Positions 24,501 through 38,700 of a stretch of 64,000 bases of DNA are shown piece after piece. The position numbers and the translations under genes are program-made. Source of the DNA: Monomorium pharaonis. Its lineage: Eukaryota > Arthropoda > Insecta > Hymenoptera > Formicidae. Location: assembly GCF_013373865.1 (NCBI RefSeq), contig NC_050477.1, positions 9,418,722 through 9,482,721 of the forward strand, written 5' to 3'. Below the pieces are notes generated by a model. It was not told the DNA's origin. It saw only the letters and a program-made list of their open reading frames with translations, and made no database searches. Each line of letters starts with the position of its first letter. The stretch's first letter is position 1.

Positions 24501-27500
24501 AAGCTATGTGAAATTAATTTAAGCACTTTTAACAGTTAACAGAGAGACAAGTGTCTAAAATTTACTTTATTAAAAAATAACGCCAAATTAACGGCAAATA
24601 CAAATTTATATAATTATATAACTTCTTTTATTAAGTAATGTAGCATAGCAAACTACTCAATACTTTTACAATTTTAATCTCACCGTCCGTTTGTCCGTTC
24701 ATCTATTTACTCATCTCGTTTGTAGGATTTCTTAGAAACGACTTGATTTTTTTAAAACTTCGTCTTCTTCAATAGATACTCAAGGCTTATAGATTCACCG
24801 AGGCAAAATATTAATAAAATGACTCAACTGTAAAGGTTATATCAATAAAATTTGTTAAATCAAGTTTTTCCAATTGAATATAACAATTTTTCGCTACGCT
24901 ATTTACATCTATGCAAAAGTTTTATTTAATATATGTGATTGTGCTTTAAAATGTTATGTATTTTCTTTTCTTTTCTTTAGATATTTATATAATCTTACTT
25001 AGATTACATTTTATATTGTTATATTGAGAAAGTACGTTTACAGTTTTTAATGTAATGCCACATATAACTTTAACGTATATTATACAAATTTCTTTTTATG
25101 CGCATATAATAAAATTTATACGCATAGTAATATAACTCACGAAGCATTAAAATATTTTACAAATTGTATGGGATATATTTCTTCTTGTCTGTTTCAGAAG
25201 TATCGCATTATTCAACCGTACTCGAAGACAGTGGGGATGTTATTGAGGTTGAGCAGGTAAAGTTTCTCCTTTCTTTTATGAAACTCTTCTACTTTACACA
25301 ACACCAGACTTACAATAAGTTTTGCAAAATCTCAAGAATACGTTCCCAAATGCAAGAAGTTTGTGCCTCAATGAAATATAGAAGCGACAAACAAGCGTTT
25401 AATATAAAGATTGTCTCAAGTTTTTCACAAACTATTGGATCTACTTTGATCCAATTCTACAAATTCTTGTCACACTCTTTTTCTTATTTTCGCTACTTTG
25501 ACAAATTTGCTGTATGCGATGGCACGTAATAAATATACTCTTTTTAAAATATATATACACATACGCGCGCGTGTATGTGTGTGTGTGTGTATAAAAAACT
25601 AGAATTTTTATGGAAAAAGAATAAAACAAATTTTTAATAAATTGTAAACAATACTGTAAATAATACTTATAAAATAGAATATAAAAAAATACAATTTTTT
25701 AAATTATAAATTTAGATAATAAAGTATAAAAATAAAAAATGTTTTTATAAAAAACAAGCATGTCACTTTCAGTTTAATAAATAATTTATTATGGTTTATA
25801 TTATAAAACTTATTTGGTTTATAAATATTGTAATAATTTTAAAATTATTTTCAAACAAAACGGATAGAAATACTACTTTGATTATATCACGCTGCAGTTT
25901 ACAGAAAATATCTTGAGAATATTTTTATTAAATTTTTAATTAAATGTATCTTTTCCATCAAATAATTTTCGTTAACATGCGATGGCACGTATCGATAACA
26001 GTTTTCCGAATAAAACGTTATTAGCTGGAATATTGAATTATTGAAGTGTTTATGTCTCCTGTTATGACTATAATTATAAACGTCAGGCAGCAAATATATA
26101 TGCGTGTCGTCTGGGAAAATATCAATTTCATCATATTCTCTATATTACAAACGTATTAAATCATTAGACGTCGCTCCTGAATAATTAAAACTTCCAGGAA
26201 AGCGTTTAGAAATATATATAAAAAGACTCGTTATAATAATCATGTCATCATCATTATGTTTGATTTAACAAATAAGTAGTTAGAAATAACAATTTATTTT
26301 ATTTATTTAGATAAAAAATACTATTATTGTTTATCTAATAAAAATACTATTATATTTATTAACGACTCTCTCGGGATTAACAAGACACGATAAAACATAT
26401 TCTATAATTTATTACACTCATCATTATTATTCATTGAATAAATAACGAAGGCGATAACATAAATTGAGTATAGAATCTCAACGTGACCAAGCATAATTCC
26501 AAGCTCAAAAAGATTTACAAAAGATAAATTAATAAGATGTAGATTTCCAACAGTCAGGTAGTAATTGCTCTTTTTGTTAATTAATTTCAGGAAGTTCACT
26601 ATGATTATTTCACAGTGATTCAGTTTGTGTCTGTATTTTTATAAATTAAAAAATATCTCAAAGAAACAATCTCATCAAAACTTTCCTCAGAATTAAGTTT
26701 CTAATCTGCATCGCAAATTAGCTTTACAGCATAAATTGCACAATGGCAAGATTTTCTAGTATACATATAGATAATTTAATAAAGGCGCTGGATTAATCAA
26801 ACTCGTGATGAACGTGACAGCATATCGATTATTCTTTACCTTGGGATGTAAAAGAAGTAACTCCTTATTATAACCAGCATAACCGATTACTATTATGTTG
26901 TGGTAAACCGCAGTAACAAATTTTCCTAAATGTAAATATACTTTAGTACCTTGTCTTTCTCAAGTTCTCGGCTTTTTATGACTGAAGATTGTGGTCGCCG
27001 TTTAATGTATGCTTATAGTGATGGTCTTGGTAAAAGTATTATCGGTTGTTTGCCATTGTCTTCCGAGAGGTGATAATCGATTAAAAATCTGAGCAGATTT
27101 GAACCTGGATCTTTGTTACATAGAGCAGACTCACAACTCTATTACGCCATAATTTACTATATTAATAATTTAATAGACAATCGCCTTAATTATTTGTTTA
27201 ATTATTGGCATAAAAAAAGTTAAATAAGGACAAAGATCACAAATCCTTGAGCGAAAATTTTATAAATGCGACTCTATGGAAAACTGTTTCATTCAACCTT
27301 TATGTCGCAGTCTAAGCGGAAGTGTATGATAGCGAAATCGATTTCACTCGCCGTATACGACAATCACAAAAAACACAATAAACGTTTTTGCGATTTGAAA
27401 ACCTTACGCACTCGGACAATTGTGTCACGGTGATATTCATCCGCGATAGAAAACGATTGCCTCGCAACTCCCACGCGAATGCGTCCATCTGGGAAACACA

Positions 27501-29755
27501 ATCGTGCAACAACCGATGACAGTCCATGCGATTCGCAACATTGCTCTTCCCGAAGCAAATTCGATCATTTATTTTACGAGGAGATGCGTGCGTGTACCGT
27601 GTTTGTTGTTTGTTTGCAATAACTTGTCAATAGCTTGCGGATGCACAATGGTAAAGTAGCTCTTTGTCTTCTGCCTTCCCGTGAAATGGAAATTTCAATA
27701 CACATTCTCGAGATGCACGTAACAAATGCGGGATTATTGCAAAAAGGACAGACTTTAATATTTCCAGCGATCGTATTATGTGTACGTGGAATAAATGTAA
27801 ATCCTGCGCCGAACATGCGAAATACTGACCTAGTTTATCGACGATTGCGCGCGGATGAGGAAGCTGCTTAATAAGTATCGAAAGCTCAATTCAATGACGT
27901 CGACGTAAACCAATCCATTACGGTTCCGCGTTGGAGATGCTTGTCTGACAGAGAGTGGCCTGACAGTTCCGCCCGTGGACGATGTATCGTCCCTCGTAAA
28001 CACGGTCCACGAGGGAAATAAATGTTCGCAATATCCTGATAACCATGGACAACGGTAACATGATGTAACTAATGAACGTGTGAAATTACATAAATGATAG
28101 AAATCCTACGCATTTCAGAGTCGCAATTTTATAATCCTTTTAAACATAATGAGGAGCTCAATCTGTTTTCCCAAGACTTACAAAGGTTTTAATAAAACAT
28201 TTACAAATTGATGTTGAATTGTCCAAGAAATTTATGTTTCTGAAATGAATGGATTATTTTATATCGATTTCTGGGATTGGTTTTTAAAGTTTCAGTTTTC
28301 TTCTAATGGAAGCAGCATAAGTAATTAAATAGTTAATAGTTAATATTGAAATAAAGCTATAGAGACTAACATCTTTAATATTTTTCCGTACGTATAAAGA
28401 AAGAGCTCTAAAGTTTGTCTTATATTATTTATTCCTTTTAAAAGTTAACAAATTCGTAAAAAAAGGTAGAAAAATATAAAAAATTCAATAATTTAAATCC
28501 CGATTTGAAAATTTAAAAATTTAATTTAAAAACACGTTTAATAGATATTCTGTATAATAAACATTTATTAATTTTTCTGCGGAAAGAGTATCAAACATAA
28601 AACGCAAATGTTTTCTGCCATACACGAGTGTGAGAAGAATTTGGTTTTGTAAAATTAAATTCCTAGTCTTTAAATCCATAAAATAGTTCAGATTTTCGCT
28701 TGGATTTTTCTGTTTTATCCGTTTTTATTGTCATTGATTGGCATATAACTAAATTAGCAAACGTGGGACACAAAGAGACGCAATATTTTTCATTAAATTC
28801 TGATTTTTCCGCTCCGAAAAAATTAAAGCTATCGCTATAAAATCGGGAATTCAGCAGCGGCTAAGTTATTTTCCAACCTTACAAGATTGCTTTTAAATAT
28901 CCCTGATTTCGTAAGCAACTTATAATTTAATCTTCACTGACTATTTTTAAACCCTATCGATCAGTTATGCTTAATTCATTTGTTTCTTCGTAAGAGTGAA
29001 GGCAAAAATAAAATCGGGACAGCTTCACGACGATGAGCGTAGTTTTATTAAAAATCACTAAAAGAAAAGAGCGTCTCGCGTTTGTCGAGCGTAAATAATA
29101 GATCGTCTTTTATCGTGTGACAGGTTGCCGCTTAGAGCTTTTTCAATATTGGTTCTTTCTTAAGTTTGCGTGGTTTTTTCAAAGGCATCCGTGCTCATTT
29201 TATCGATCCTTCATTTATATTTATATGTATATTCACATTTCGCGTGTCACGCTATTTTTCATGCCTTTCTTTCTTTATGTGCGTGCGAACCGAATGCGTG
29301 CAAACTTGCAATAGTGATTCAAATTACTTCGTTTGTAGCAACGTATAATCAATTTGCGAGAATATTAAAAAAGAACAATTCTTTGATATATCAGCTTGAA
29401 AAATCTTTCTATATTCTGAAAAAAAATTAATTTAGAAAAATAACTTTCCCATTTTGTAAATTTTTTTTTTTAATTAAAGATTAATTTAAATTAAAGATTA
29501 ATTATTTGTTGCATCTCTTTTTTTTGATTTATATAAAAATTGTCAAAACATAAGACTTTTTGAAAAAAATATAAAATTATTATTTTATAAAAATACAAGT
29601 ATGTAACACATATATTAAATTTTCCGTTTATAACGATATGAGACAAAGTACTTTTTTTTAAATTATTTCTTTTCTTATAATGACATTAAAATTAATGATA
29701 TTTTCCAGCAGAAAATATTGTTTAAAAAATAACAAAATTTAAAATTTTTTCACTC

Positions 29756-29789
<34 letters not shown>

Positions 29790-32700
29790 CTGAACGTGAA
29801 AACTTTAAATTCACAGAACAAATATTATTTTGACTTCTATTATTTTCATAGTCTTTTAATTTATACACAGATTTCTTTACTAAATAGAATGTGACAAAAT
29901 GTATGTCCTGAATAATTTATCTCCTTTTTTTTTCAGAGTTTTACATGGAATTTAGGAAGACCAGTGGACGAAGCAGAAGTACTACAGCTGGCAATTGTAT
30001 CGCGCGGGGTCTTGAGAAACGAAAAAATTGCGGCGAGATACGGACTAGTGTTGCAAACGGTGGTGCGGGAAGGGAGGATCTTGGTCTCAGACTCTCTGGT
30101 CGACCTTAATAACAAACCGCTTCCGGTACGTTCCAATATCGAAGAGAATAGTTGAATACGTAATCGCCATACCTATGCGCTATACCTATATGCACGATAC
30201 ATTTTACATTCAAATATCGTGCGTTCACCATTGCCTGCAAAATATTATTTCTTTTATAAAATTAAAAAATATTTTTGCACCTTTTTCAAATAGTTGTCAA
30301 TAATATTACATATGTCTTAATTTTGAACACTTTTGATTATTTTTATTATTTAAAATAATTTTCATTTAATTTATTTTAGATAAAATATTTTTTTATTAAT
30401 AACATATGCTTTATTAATTAATTTATTAATAAAAAGCATACGTTCAAAAATTATTAATCATATTACAATAAAAAATAGTTACACTAAGTAAATAAACAAA
30501 TATTATATATTTATATGTAATTTAATTTGTAATATTTTGTAATTTACAATTGTTCAAAGGCCTTTAATTCTCTTTAAAAATTTATTAAATGGCAAACTAT
30601 TTTAATGATGACTTTAAAATAAATTCTTGTCAAATAATAAAGTTTACATTATTTTTAAGTGACTTAAAGATTGACCATGTTTTTAAGTAAAATAGAAAAA
30701 ATAAAATGCGAAGTTTTTACAATTAAAAATTCTAAGAAACAAAAAAACCTTTAGAAACCGTTTTAAAGGTTTATGTATATTTCACTCATTAAAGTAAACG
30801 AATCTAATTTAGTCGAGAAATAGTAATTTAAATTGTGTCCCTTGCCTTTTTCCTTTCACAGCAGCCATACTAATGTTTTTGTCTTGAGAAACACTCTTGC
30901 ATAAAAAGTACCTACGTGACTGACGTTTGTAATATATATAACATTTTAAATGGAAAAATACATTCAAATATCAGTAATGTATCTGGGTAAACATTTGCAA
31001 GTGCAATCCTTTCTTTTTACAGCTCTACTTTCTGCTCTTAAAAAGAAATAAATATATTATGTACATAAAAATATAATGTTATACATAATTACTCATTTTA
31101 TACATATATATTTGATTTTCTTTGATTTTGCAATGAAAGATATATATATAGTTAAAAATTCTTTTTTACTTTCTATTTCCTCCTTTTTGCATTTTTATAT
31201 TAATTAATTAATTAAAAGAAAATTTAGAGAATAATTATTGTAATGTACAATCTAATAATTCTTATTTTTAACTTACAATAAAATTTGTTACGTAGATGTA
31301 AATTTTTGCAAAACTGCATTTTCAATGCGATTAAAACACGTGAAACTTTATATTAGTTATTTTTTCTTTAGGTAACAACGAGTTATTGCATTTACTATTA
31401 AATTAGTTACAACAAAAGGTTGTGGAAATGAACATATTGTCGTAAATTCAGAATAAGTAAATTGTTATTAACTGCACATTGTTAATAAAGTTGAAATATA
31501 GTGTCGACATTAAAATTCTTCCCGCAAGATACATTAACTTTTCTTATGTTCTTTGAAAGTTGAATCTTGACTTTAGCTATTATCTGCAAAGTGTATTGAA
31601 AGACAAAGTTTACATGCGCTCTTTGTGATAAATCTTAAATAATTTAAATAAAAATTATTATTTCCAAAATTGAATAAAAAATGTTTTAATATAGATTTAA
31701 AAATTCAATTGGGTAGAATAAATTAATATATTTTATTGTAGCAAACTAACAGAAGTTTTGATATTATATTTCTGACATAAGTACATTACAAATTTTAGAA
31801 ATTGTCTTTACAAGATCATGAAAAAGTATTATGACAAAATATGTATAAAGCTATATTTTCCTCTTCTATTATTTATATAAATTTCAGAAATAGACAAATA
31901 TTGGAAGTATCTTCGTTTCATCACATACTACGTTCTCTATGTTCTAAACCATATACGGGTAAATCCTTTTTTTTTTTAATAATACCGGAAATTGCTAGAC
32001 ATTTTTAGTACGACGCCCGTGTGTATTTTCCACCAGGTTGCTTTAATTTATGCCTCAACATAACTCAACAACTTTGTTGTTACAACGAGTTTACGCGTTG
32101 CACAACACAAGAACAAAGAACAAAGTTTGTACACGATATTTCTTATTTTCGTTAAGAATACCGATTGTTTTAACTCCTATCGATCTCTCTAATGCGCTAT
32201 TGTATGTATGTGCAGGCGGTAGTGTGCTTCGAAATTCGATACAATCCTCCAGACGGAAGTTGCAGCTCATACGCGGTCTCGGAAATAATGGATGACGAAC
32301 AACAAATGTTGATCGATATCGAGCAGAACATTGCAAACCTCGAGAGGAGCCTGGAGCAGGCCAACAGCAGCTCAACCAGTGGAAAAAGAAGAGGCTCTTG
32401 GCATACTCCTGAGAAAACATCAAAAAAAGGTTTTTTACCAAGAGGTACCTCTACGTCGACTAGTGAAAAATCCCCCGATACTCGGAAGCGGTAAGTAACA
32501 TATAAATAAGTCGTTCTTTAAACAACAAAAATGACTATGCAGCATGATATAACTTAAGAATTTAGTTAATAATTAATTAACAGTTAAAAAGTTAATAAAA
32601 AGTTGAGCTTTGCAACATCAACAATTATAAATGAGATAAATAGGTATAATATAAAATAGATAAAATTATTAGAAAGCATAATTTTTATTTTTACAAGCAT

Positions 32701-35700
32701 AAAGTTAGAAAGAGAAGATAAAATCTAATTTTATAATTTTATTTTTAATCTTGCATTTTAATTTTATATATTCTTGAACATTATTTCTCTTTGCAACTTT
32801 TATATGCTGTAATGCTTTTAAAAATTAAATATTTTTAATTTTTTTAATATTATATATTTTTAAAATGCTGCTATTATTTAACGTAATTTTATAATTAATA
32901 ATTTATATAATATATTAGCATACAACTATACATTGAAAATAAATATTTAAATATTTGTAAAGTTAATAAACAAACAATAAGACAAGAATTTTATAATATA
33001 AGAAACATAATATAAAAATTAAGAAATTATTTTATAATTGATATAAATTTAGATTCAATTTTAAAGTTTAAATTTTTAAAACCTAGAAAATCTATATTTA
33101 ATTGCACTTTTAAATTTTATTAAAATTTATAACATTTTTTTAAAGTAAACTTTCATCATTTTTTAAATAAAAATTGCAACTATATTCTTTATCCATTTTG
33201 AGAGAATTAACTTTGCTATTATAATCTATCTCATTGCATTTATATGATCGTCAAAACGATAGTTACTTAATACTGTAATAACGTTTTTGTGCCTGTTATC
33301 ACAATGATTCATTTAAATTTGATTTATTTGACATTTAAATAAAAGATGAACCAGCGTGCTCCAATAATTCTTTGCTTCAGTACAGTAAGGCACATCATTA
33401 TTTGAATAGCAAATAACTATTCTGCCGCATTTCTTGAGAGATATAGGCAAACTGTGATGTATCGAAAACATACATAATTACAAAATACAGTTACGTCATT
33501 CCAAAGTTAAATTACACTGAAATATATTATATGAGAGTATATCACCTAGAGAGTCAACGCAAATTTAACGTTAAAATTATTCCCCAAATTCATATATTAA
33601 ACTATGTATTCTGTATTAAATTAATGCTCCTTTTTAAGAAACAAAATCAAATTTATAATTAACAATAAGCGATACTAAATCAACGAGAAACGCGTAACCC
33701 TGAAAAATTTCCTCTTTTATTCATATATATACGAACTTATTAAAGAAGTTATTTCCACAATACATAGTATAATATTGCTAACCTCATATTAGACACGATT
33801 GCAATTAAAATTTTTACTCTTATCGCTGCACATCTATTAAATTTTAATTCCGGATGTATGAAAAGTGATATTTCATACATATGGAATTTATAATAATTAC
33901 AAATTGAAATATGAATTATTAAGTTTTCTCTCGAAAATCTCTTTTTTATCACTTATTGATACTCCAACCTTGATACAAAGTTTAATTACAATTACATCAT
34001 AATTTTCTATTCCTAATTTTACATATTAAAACAATATAATTTTAATGTTTAAACAATAAAAAGTAATTATTAACTCCGTTGAATAGCGTAACAAAACGTT
34101 AATTAATAAACGTCAATTAATAAAATAATAATTAAATACTATTGCCACAAATTATATTTTTGTTTTTAGAGAAAGAGAGAAAGAGTGATTATTTTTATGA
34201 ATTTAAAAATCATATAGCTGCAAATAAATATATACTGAGAAACATAAAATCTTTATTTTAAAACTTGCACTTTAAATGCAATTTTTCAAGCTCAGAACTA
34301 CATGAAAATGAACTACAGGATGTGTTTTATTTAGGAGTTTCGCGTCTCATGTTTATTTTTGTGAAATACACGTAGTGACGTATCTTCATTAACATTTACT
34401 TTTTACGCGGAGAATGAAAACTTTATTTTATAATACTTTGTCATTTAAACTTGTAATAGAAAAAAATAAAAATATCTTATTCAGCAAAGATTTACATTGT
34501 ATTTTATGTATATATAATATTGTATTTTTTAAATATTTGTTTTTACAAAATAAATATACTGTTAGCATTTTTTTTCTTTATTATTATTAGAAAATTCCAA
34601 TAGATTACTATCGAGATGCAAATTACATATAATTTTTACTTTATTTAAATTATAAAAAAATTTAAATAACATGTTTTAAGTAAGAAAATTCTCTCATCGT
34701 GTTTATTTTAATAAAAAAAAATTGTATTTAATTAATACTTTGTTAAAATGTATTTTTATTCTTGTTCCACAAATGTTCCATAAAATACATTTATAAAATG
34801 TAAATTACATCTACTTTCTGTTGCATTTAGGTTCTTATTTAAAATTTGATAAACGTGAATGTGATGCTAATTAAATGCTTCACTAACATATTGACTTTTA
34901 CAAATTGCTTAGATTAATCAGCAACTTTTAACATTGTCAAGTATTTTATTATTATCGTTGTCAACCAAAACGTAAAATAATTTATTACTAAGGGTGACAA
35001 AGTGTTCGATGGCATAGAGAGTGACGTGTTAAAGTTCGTTATCACTCACGATCTCGATAAACCTTTTTATGACGGAAAGGTCAGGGGAGAAAGACGCGTG
35101 ATATATTATTTTTACACATATGTACGCTGTACAATACGTAAAATATTGAACAAATAATTTGTTGGTACAATATTAATATAAGATATTAATATAAGACAAG
35201 AAGAATAAAATATCGAGCATTCCCTTTTTCTACATATTATGTAACGTAGAAAAAATTATAATAATTATTTTATACTTTTTAAAGTATACAATTTTTAAGA
35301 AATTATTATGAAATTACTTAGCATCTAAAATTGTAAAACCTATATGTTATTGTAAGTTAGAAATATTTGTAACATTAACAATAACTAAATCTTTTAATTA
35401 TTTTTAATATTGAGAAAGAGAAAGAACATTAAATTTTCTATAATATAATTTAAAGTTTTAGTTGTAAGATATAAGGAGCAATTTCGTTTAAGCAACTTCG
35501 TAAATATCTCTTTGCTGCAAAATTTTTTTTATCTAATCACAATTGATCTCACATTTTTCTATTTTCTTTCTCTTCCCCACGGAATGAAAGAAGGCTATAG
35601 CTAATACCTATTTCATGTAGGTATTATTAGGATCTTATCCGGACGCGTTGGGAAAAAAGTTGCTTTTTATATCTCGCAAGAGGATTAAATTCTCATGGGA

Positions 35701-38700
35701 GTGCCATGGCAATTCCTGTCGCTGCCTCTCAACGCAAGGATGTAATCGAACGTAACTTGTGATCGTTCATACGCGTAATAACGTGCCTGTGACACATCCT
35801 CATTCGCAAAACCGCCCACAGTTTCCCCTCGTTATAATCGACAAGGTTCGAAGTAGCACGAATGCGATATATCGTAGAACTCGAACCCTCATCAATTTTG
35901 TCCCTGTTTCATCTAGTAGTACAACATGTGTTTCCATTGATAGATTATATGTATAGCTAATTACCCGTTGGTCGCAATTTTGTTCGAGCTTATAACATTT
36001 TAATTTTTAATAATTTTATTTTTAAAAAATATTATTACGTAAGTTTAGTAAAATAAAAAATCTAATTTGCAGATAATATATATGCATTATTTAACATTGG
36101 AAAATCAATGCTTTTTAATAAGAATTATTCGAAACTATCCATGCATCTATAACCATTTTTTTTATTATTTAACAATACATAAAAATTAAAAACACTTTTT
36201 TTGTAAAACCTTGTTAGATTTAACTTAAGAATTAGGAGATTTAAAATTCAATTTTGGCGGTAACAATCTCTAAATATTTTAATCTGCTATGGTATGTGTT
36301 TATTGTTACGAGCGGTTGATATTGCGGCTTAAGATGAGTGACGTTATTCAGTTGGAATCTTCGAAGTTCTCCGTGTGTAATAGCAAGAAACCCGACGGAA
36401 GCGATATAACGTGCTAGTCCACTTTTTTCCGAGTTACCTGAAAAAAAAGAAAAGTTATGTTTATAAGCTGTGGAAAATATTACGGAAAAATAAAAAACTA
36501 AAATAATTATATTAAAGCTAGAAATAAATTCTTAAGTCAAGAAATGGATTTTAAAAGATATTTGATATTTCTGTCTCTTTCTCTCTCTCTTCTTTTTCTA
36601 ATATATTGAACAATAAATATATATAAACATTAAAAAATGTAAAAGGTATAATAAATAATTATCTATTTTATATGTTTAATCTAAATTATATATTTTAATA
36701 ACAATTCTGTATTGTATCTTTTAATTAATACCAAGGAGAACAATAATTGGTTTTTAGAAAATCTTTTTAGTCTTTTTCTCAGTATGGATTACATGAGAAT
36801 TAATCTTCAGGAAAGCGTTTTACATGCTGATATATTGGATTCTTTTATGGATCCATTTCCTTTAGAAGCACCACTTTGAGGAGCGTGCGATCTTTGCTAA
36901 AATTGGGAAAGCAGAGACCGCCACGTACTCGGTCCTGTGACAGCAGCAACTCGGAAACGAGAGAACTCCTTGATAGACAGGACTCCAGTTGTCCAACTTC
37001 GAATGAGCCTTCGCGAACGAACTCTATGACGTCTCTCGAAACGAATGCGTCTGATAACGACAGTCAACTAAGCGCCAATCCTGAACAAGAGGACACAGTT
37101 GCAAAGCCAAGAAATCCAGTCAAGAGACCTAAGCCCAAAGTTAATATCTTTTTCAATGATTAATAATTTATAATAGCATATCAAAAATATAAAATTTATT
37201 CTACAAAAATTTAAAAATAGAGAAAAGTCACCAATACTAGTATAGGATTTTTAAAGTCGCTTTTCCCTTATTTCTCGAAAACTAAACATTGCATTACACT
37301 AATACTGAAAAAATATGATCTGTTTAGATAATTAAAGAAATAAAAAACAATACTTTATTTATAGCTTTTATTTATGCTTACCAGCAATTATTCATAAATA
37401 TTTAAATAAGAGATCGATCAATTCGAAAAAGGGAAACTTAAATTGAGAGCAAAACTTTTTGCGCAAAATTATTTCGACTTTTTTTCTGTGACAAACAGTT
37501 TGTCTGTATTATATTCAGAAATTATTACATTTTCATAGTATTTCTGAATAATACTGCGAAAAAATCTTATCCGTTCTAAATTCAATTTTGGAGTTTTTGA
37601 TGTTTGGAGAAGCGGTATGATAGAATTTCTCTTTATAACGAACAAATAACGTGATTTTATTTCAAGTTATATAGAAATAATATACCTTTTCTATGTAAAA
37701 AATTTTTCGTGTAAAAGAATTTGATTTATCTATATAAACTGCTCTAATGATCTAGCAAGCCTTTTCGGGTTCATTATTACGTTTAAGACGTATTGTGTGT
37801 GTGATTTGATACTGCTTCCGGATTAATTAATTTTAAACGTCGAATAGCTATGCTTTAAACACAGTTGAAAGATAATAGAGGCACTTTTCCTTCTCTTCAC
37901 TATGCTACAGTAAAAATTGCAGTCGTACAGCATTTCTTTTCCTGATTTAAAAACTTTGCACGTGCCGTTTCATATTCTGCCTCTTTAAGTTATTTAAATC
38001 AAGTCAAATCAACAAAAAACTTTTCTCGTTTCACAGACGAGCGATACCTGGCAAAGCGCGTTAAAAGCTCAAGATTACCAAGTGTGCGTAACTATCATAG
38101 AAGCGCGGCAGCTCGCCGGTCTCAACATGGATCCGGTGGTTTGCGTGCAAATTGGAGATCAACGCAAATATACCAGCGTCAAGGAATCTACGAATTGCCC
38201 ATATTACAACGAAGTAAAAAACAGATGTATACATTGTTTAATTGTCGAGTTTATGATGTGAGGAATTTGGATGCGAAACTTGATAAAAAGATAAATAAGT
38301 CTTTAGAGCTTTTGCTAGTTTATTAAAATTATTAGAAATTTGTCATTGTTTTGAAGAAATTATTTTTTGGAGAAATTTTATTTACGTATATTTACTTAAT
38401 CCTTTTATTTTCCTAATAATCATTTTTCCCGTTTTTTAATATTTTCAGTACTTCGTCTTCGACTTCCACATGCCGCCTGTTATGCTATTCGACAAAATCA
38501 TTACGCTGTCGGTGAGTTTACTCGCATTTACATAAAAGTCTGAAAGGAAATGATTTAATTAATTTGCTCATTGGATATTTAATACATTTGGAATACGTAG
38601 TTAGTTGAGCGTGTAAATACGCGCGCGTTCCTGAATAATTTCGCCTTATTACATCTTCGTCATTCACAATTACATTGGTCGGGTATTATGACGAATATCG

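Larger units (their letters stand above)
25257..29936 (+). other. Otoferlin intron 2 (4.7 kb)
   Basis: Contains a less AT-rich, CpG-containing block at about 27280-28030 with short open frames on both strands that resemble no family I know. It also holds a tRNA-like promoter pair (27085-27156, minus strand) and two GT-type microsatellites. No gene is supported. Confidence 0.5.

Noticed and set aside
27574..27871. Overlapping ORFs on both strands in otoferlin intron 2
   Set aside because: No family resemblance, and the overlap on opposite strands fits chance in a less AT-rich block; kept only as a low-interest finding.
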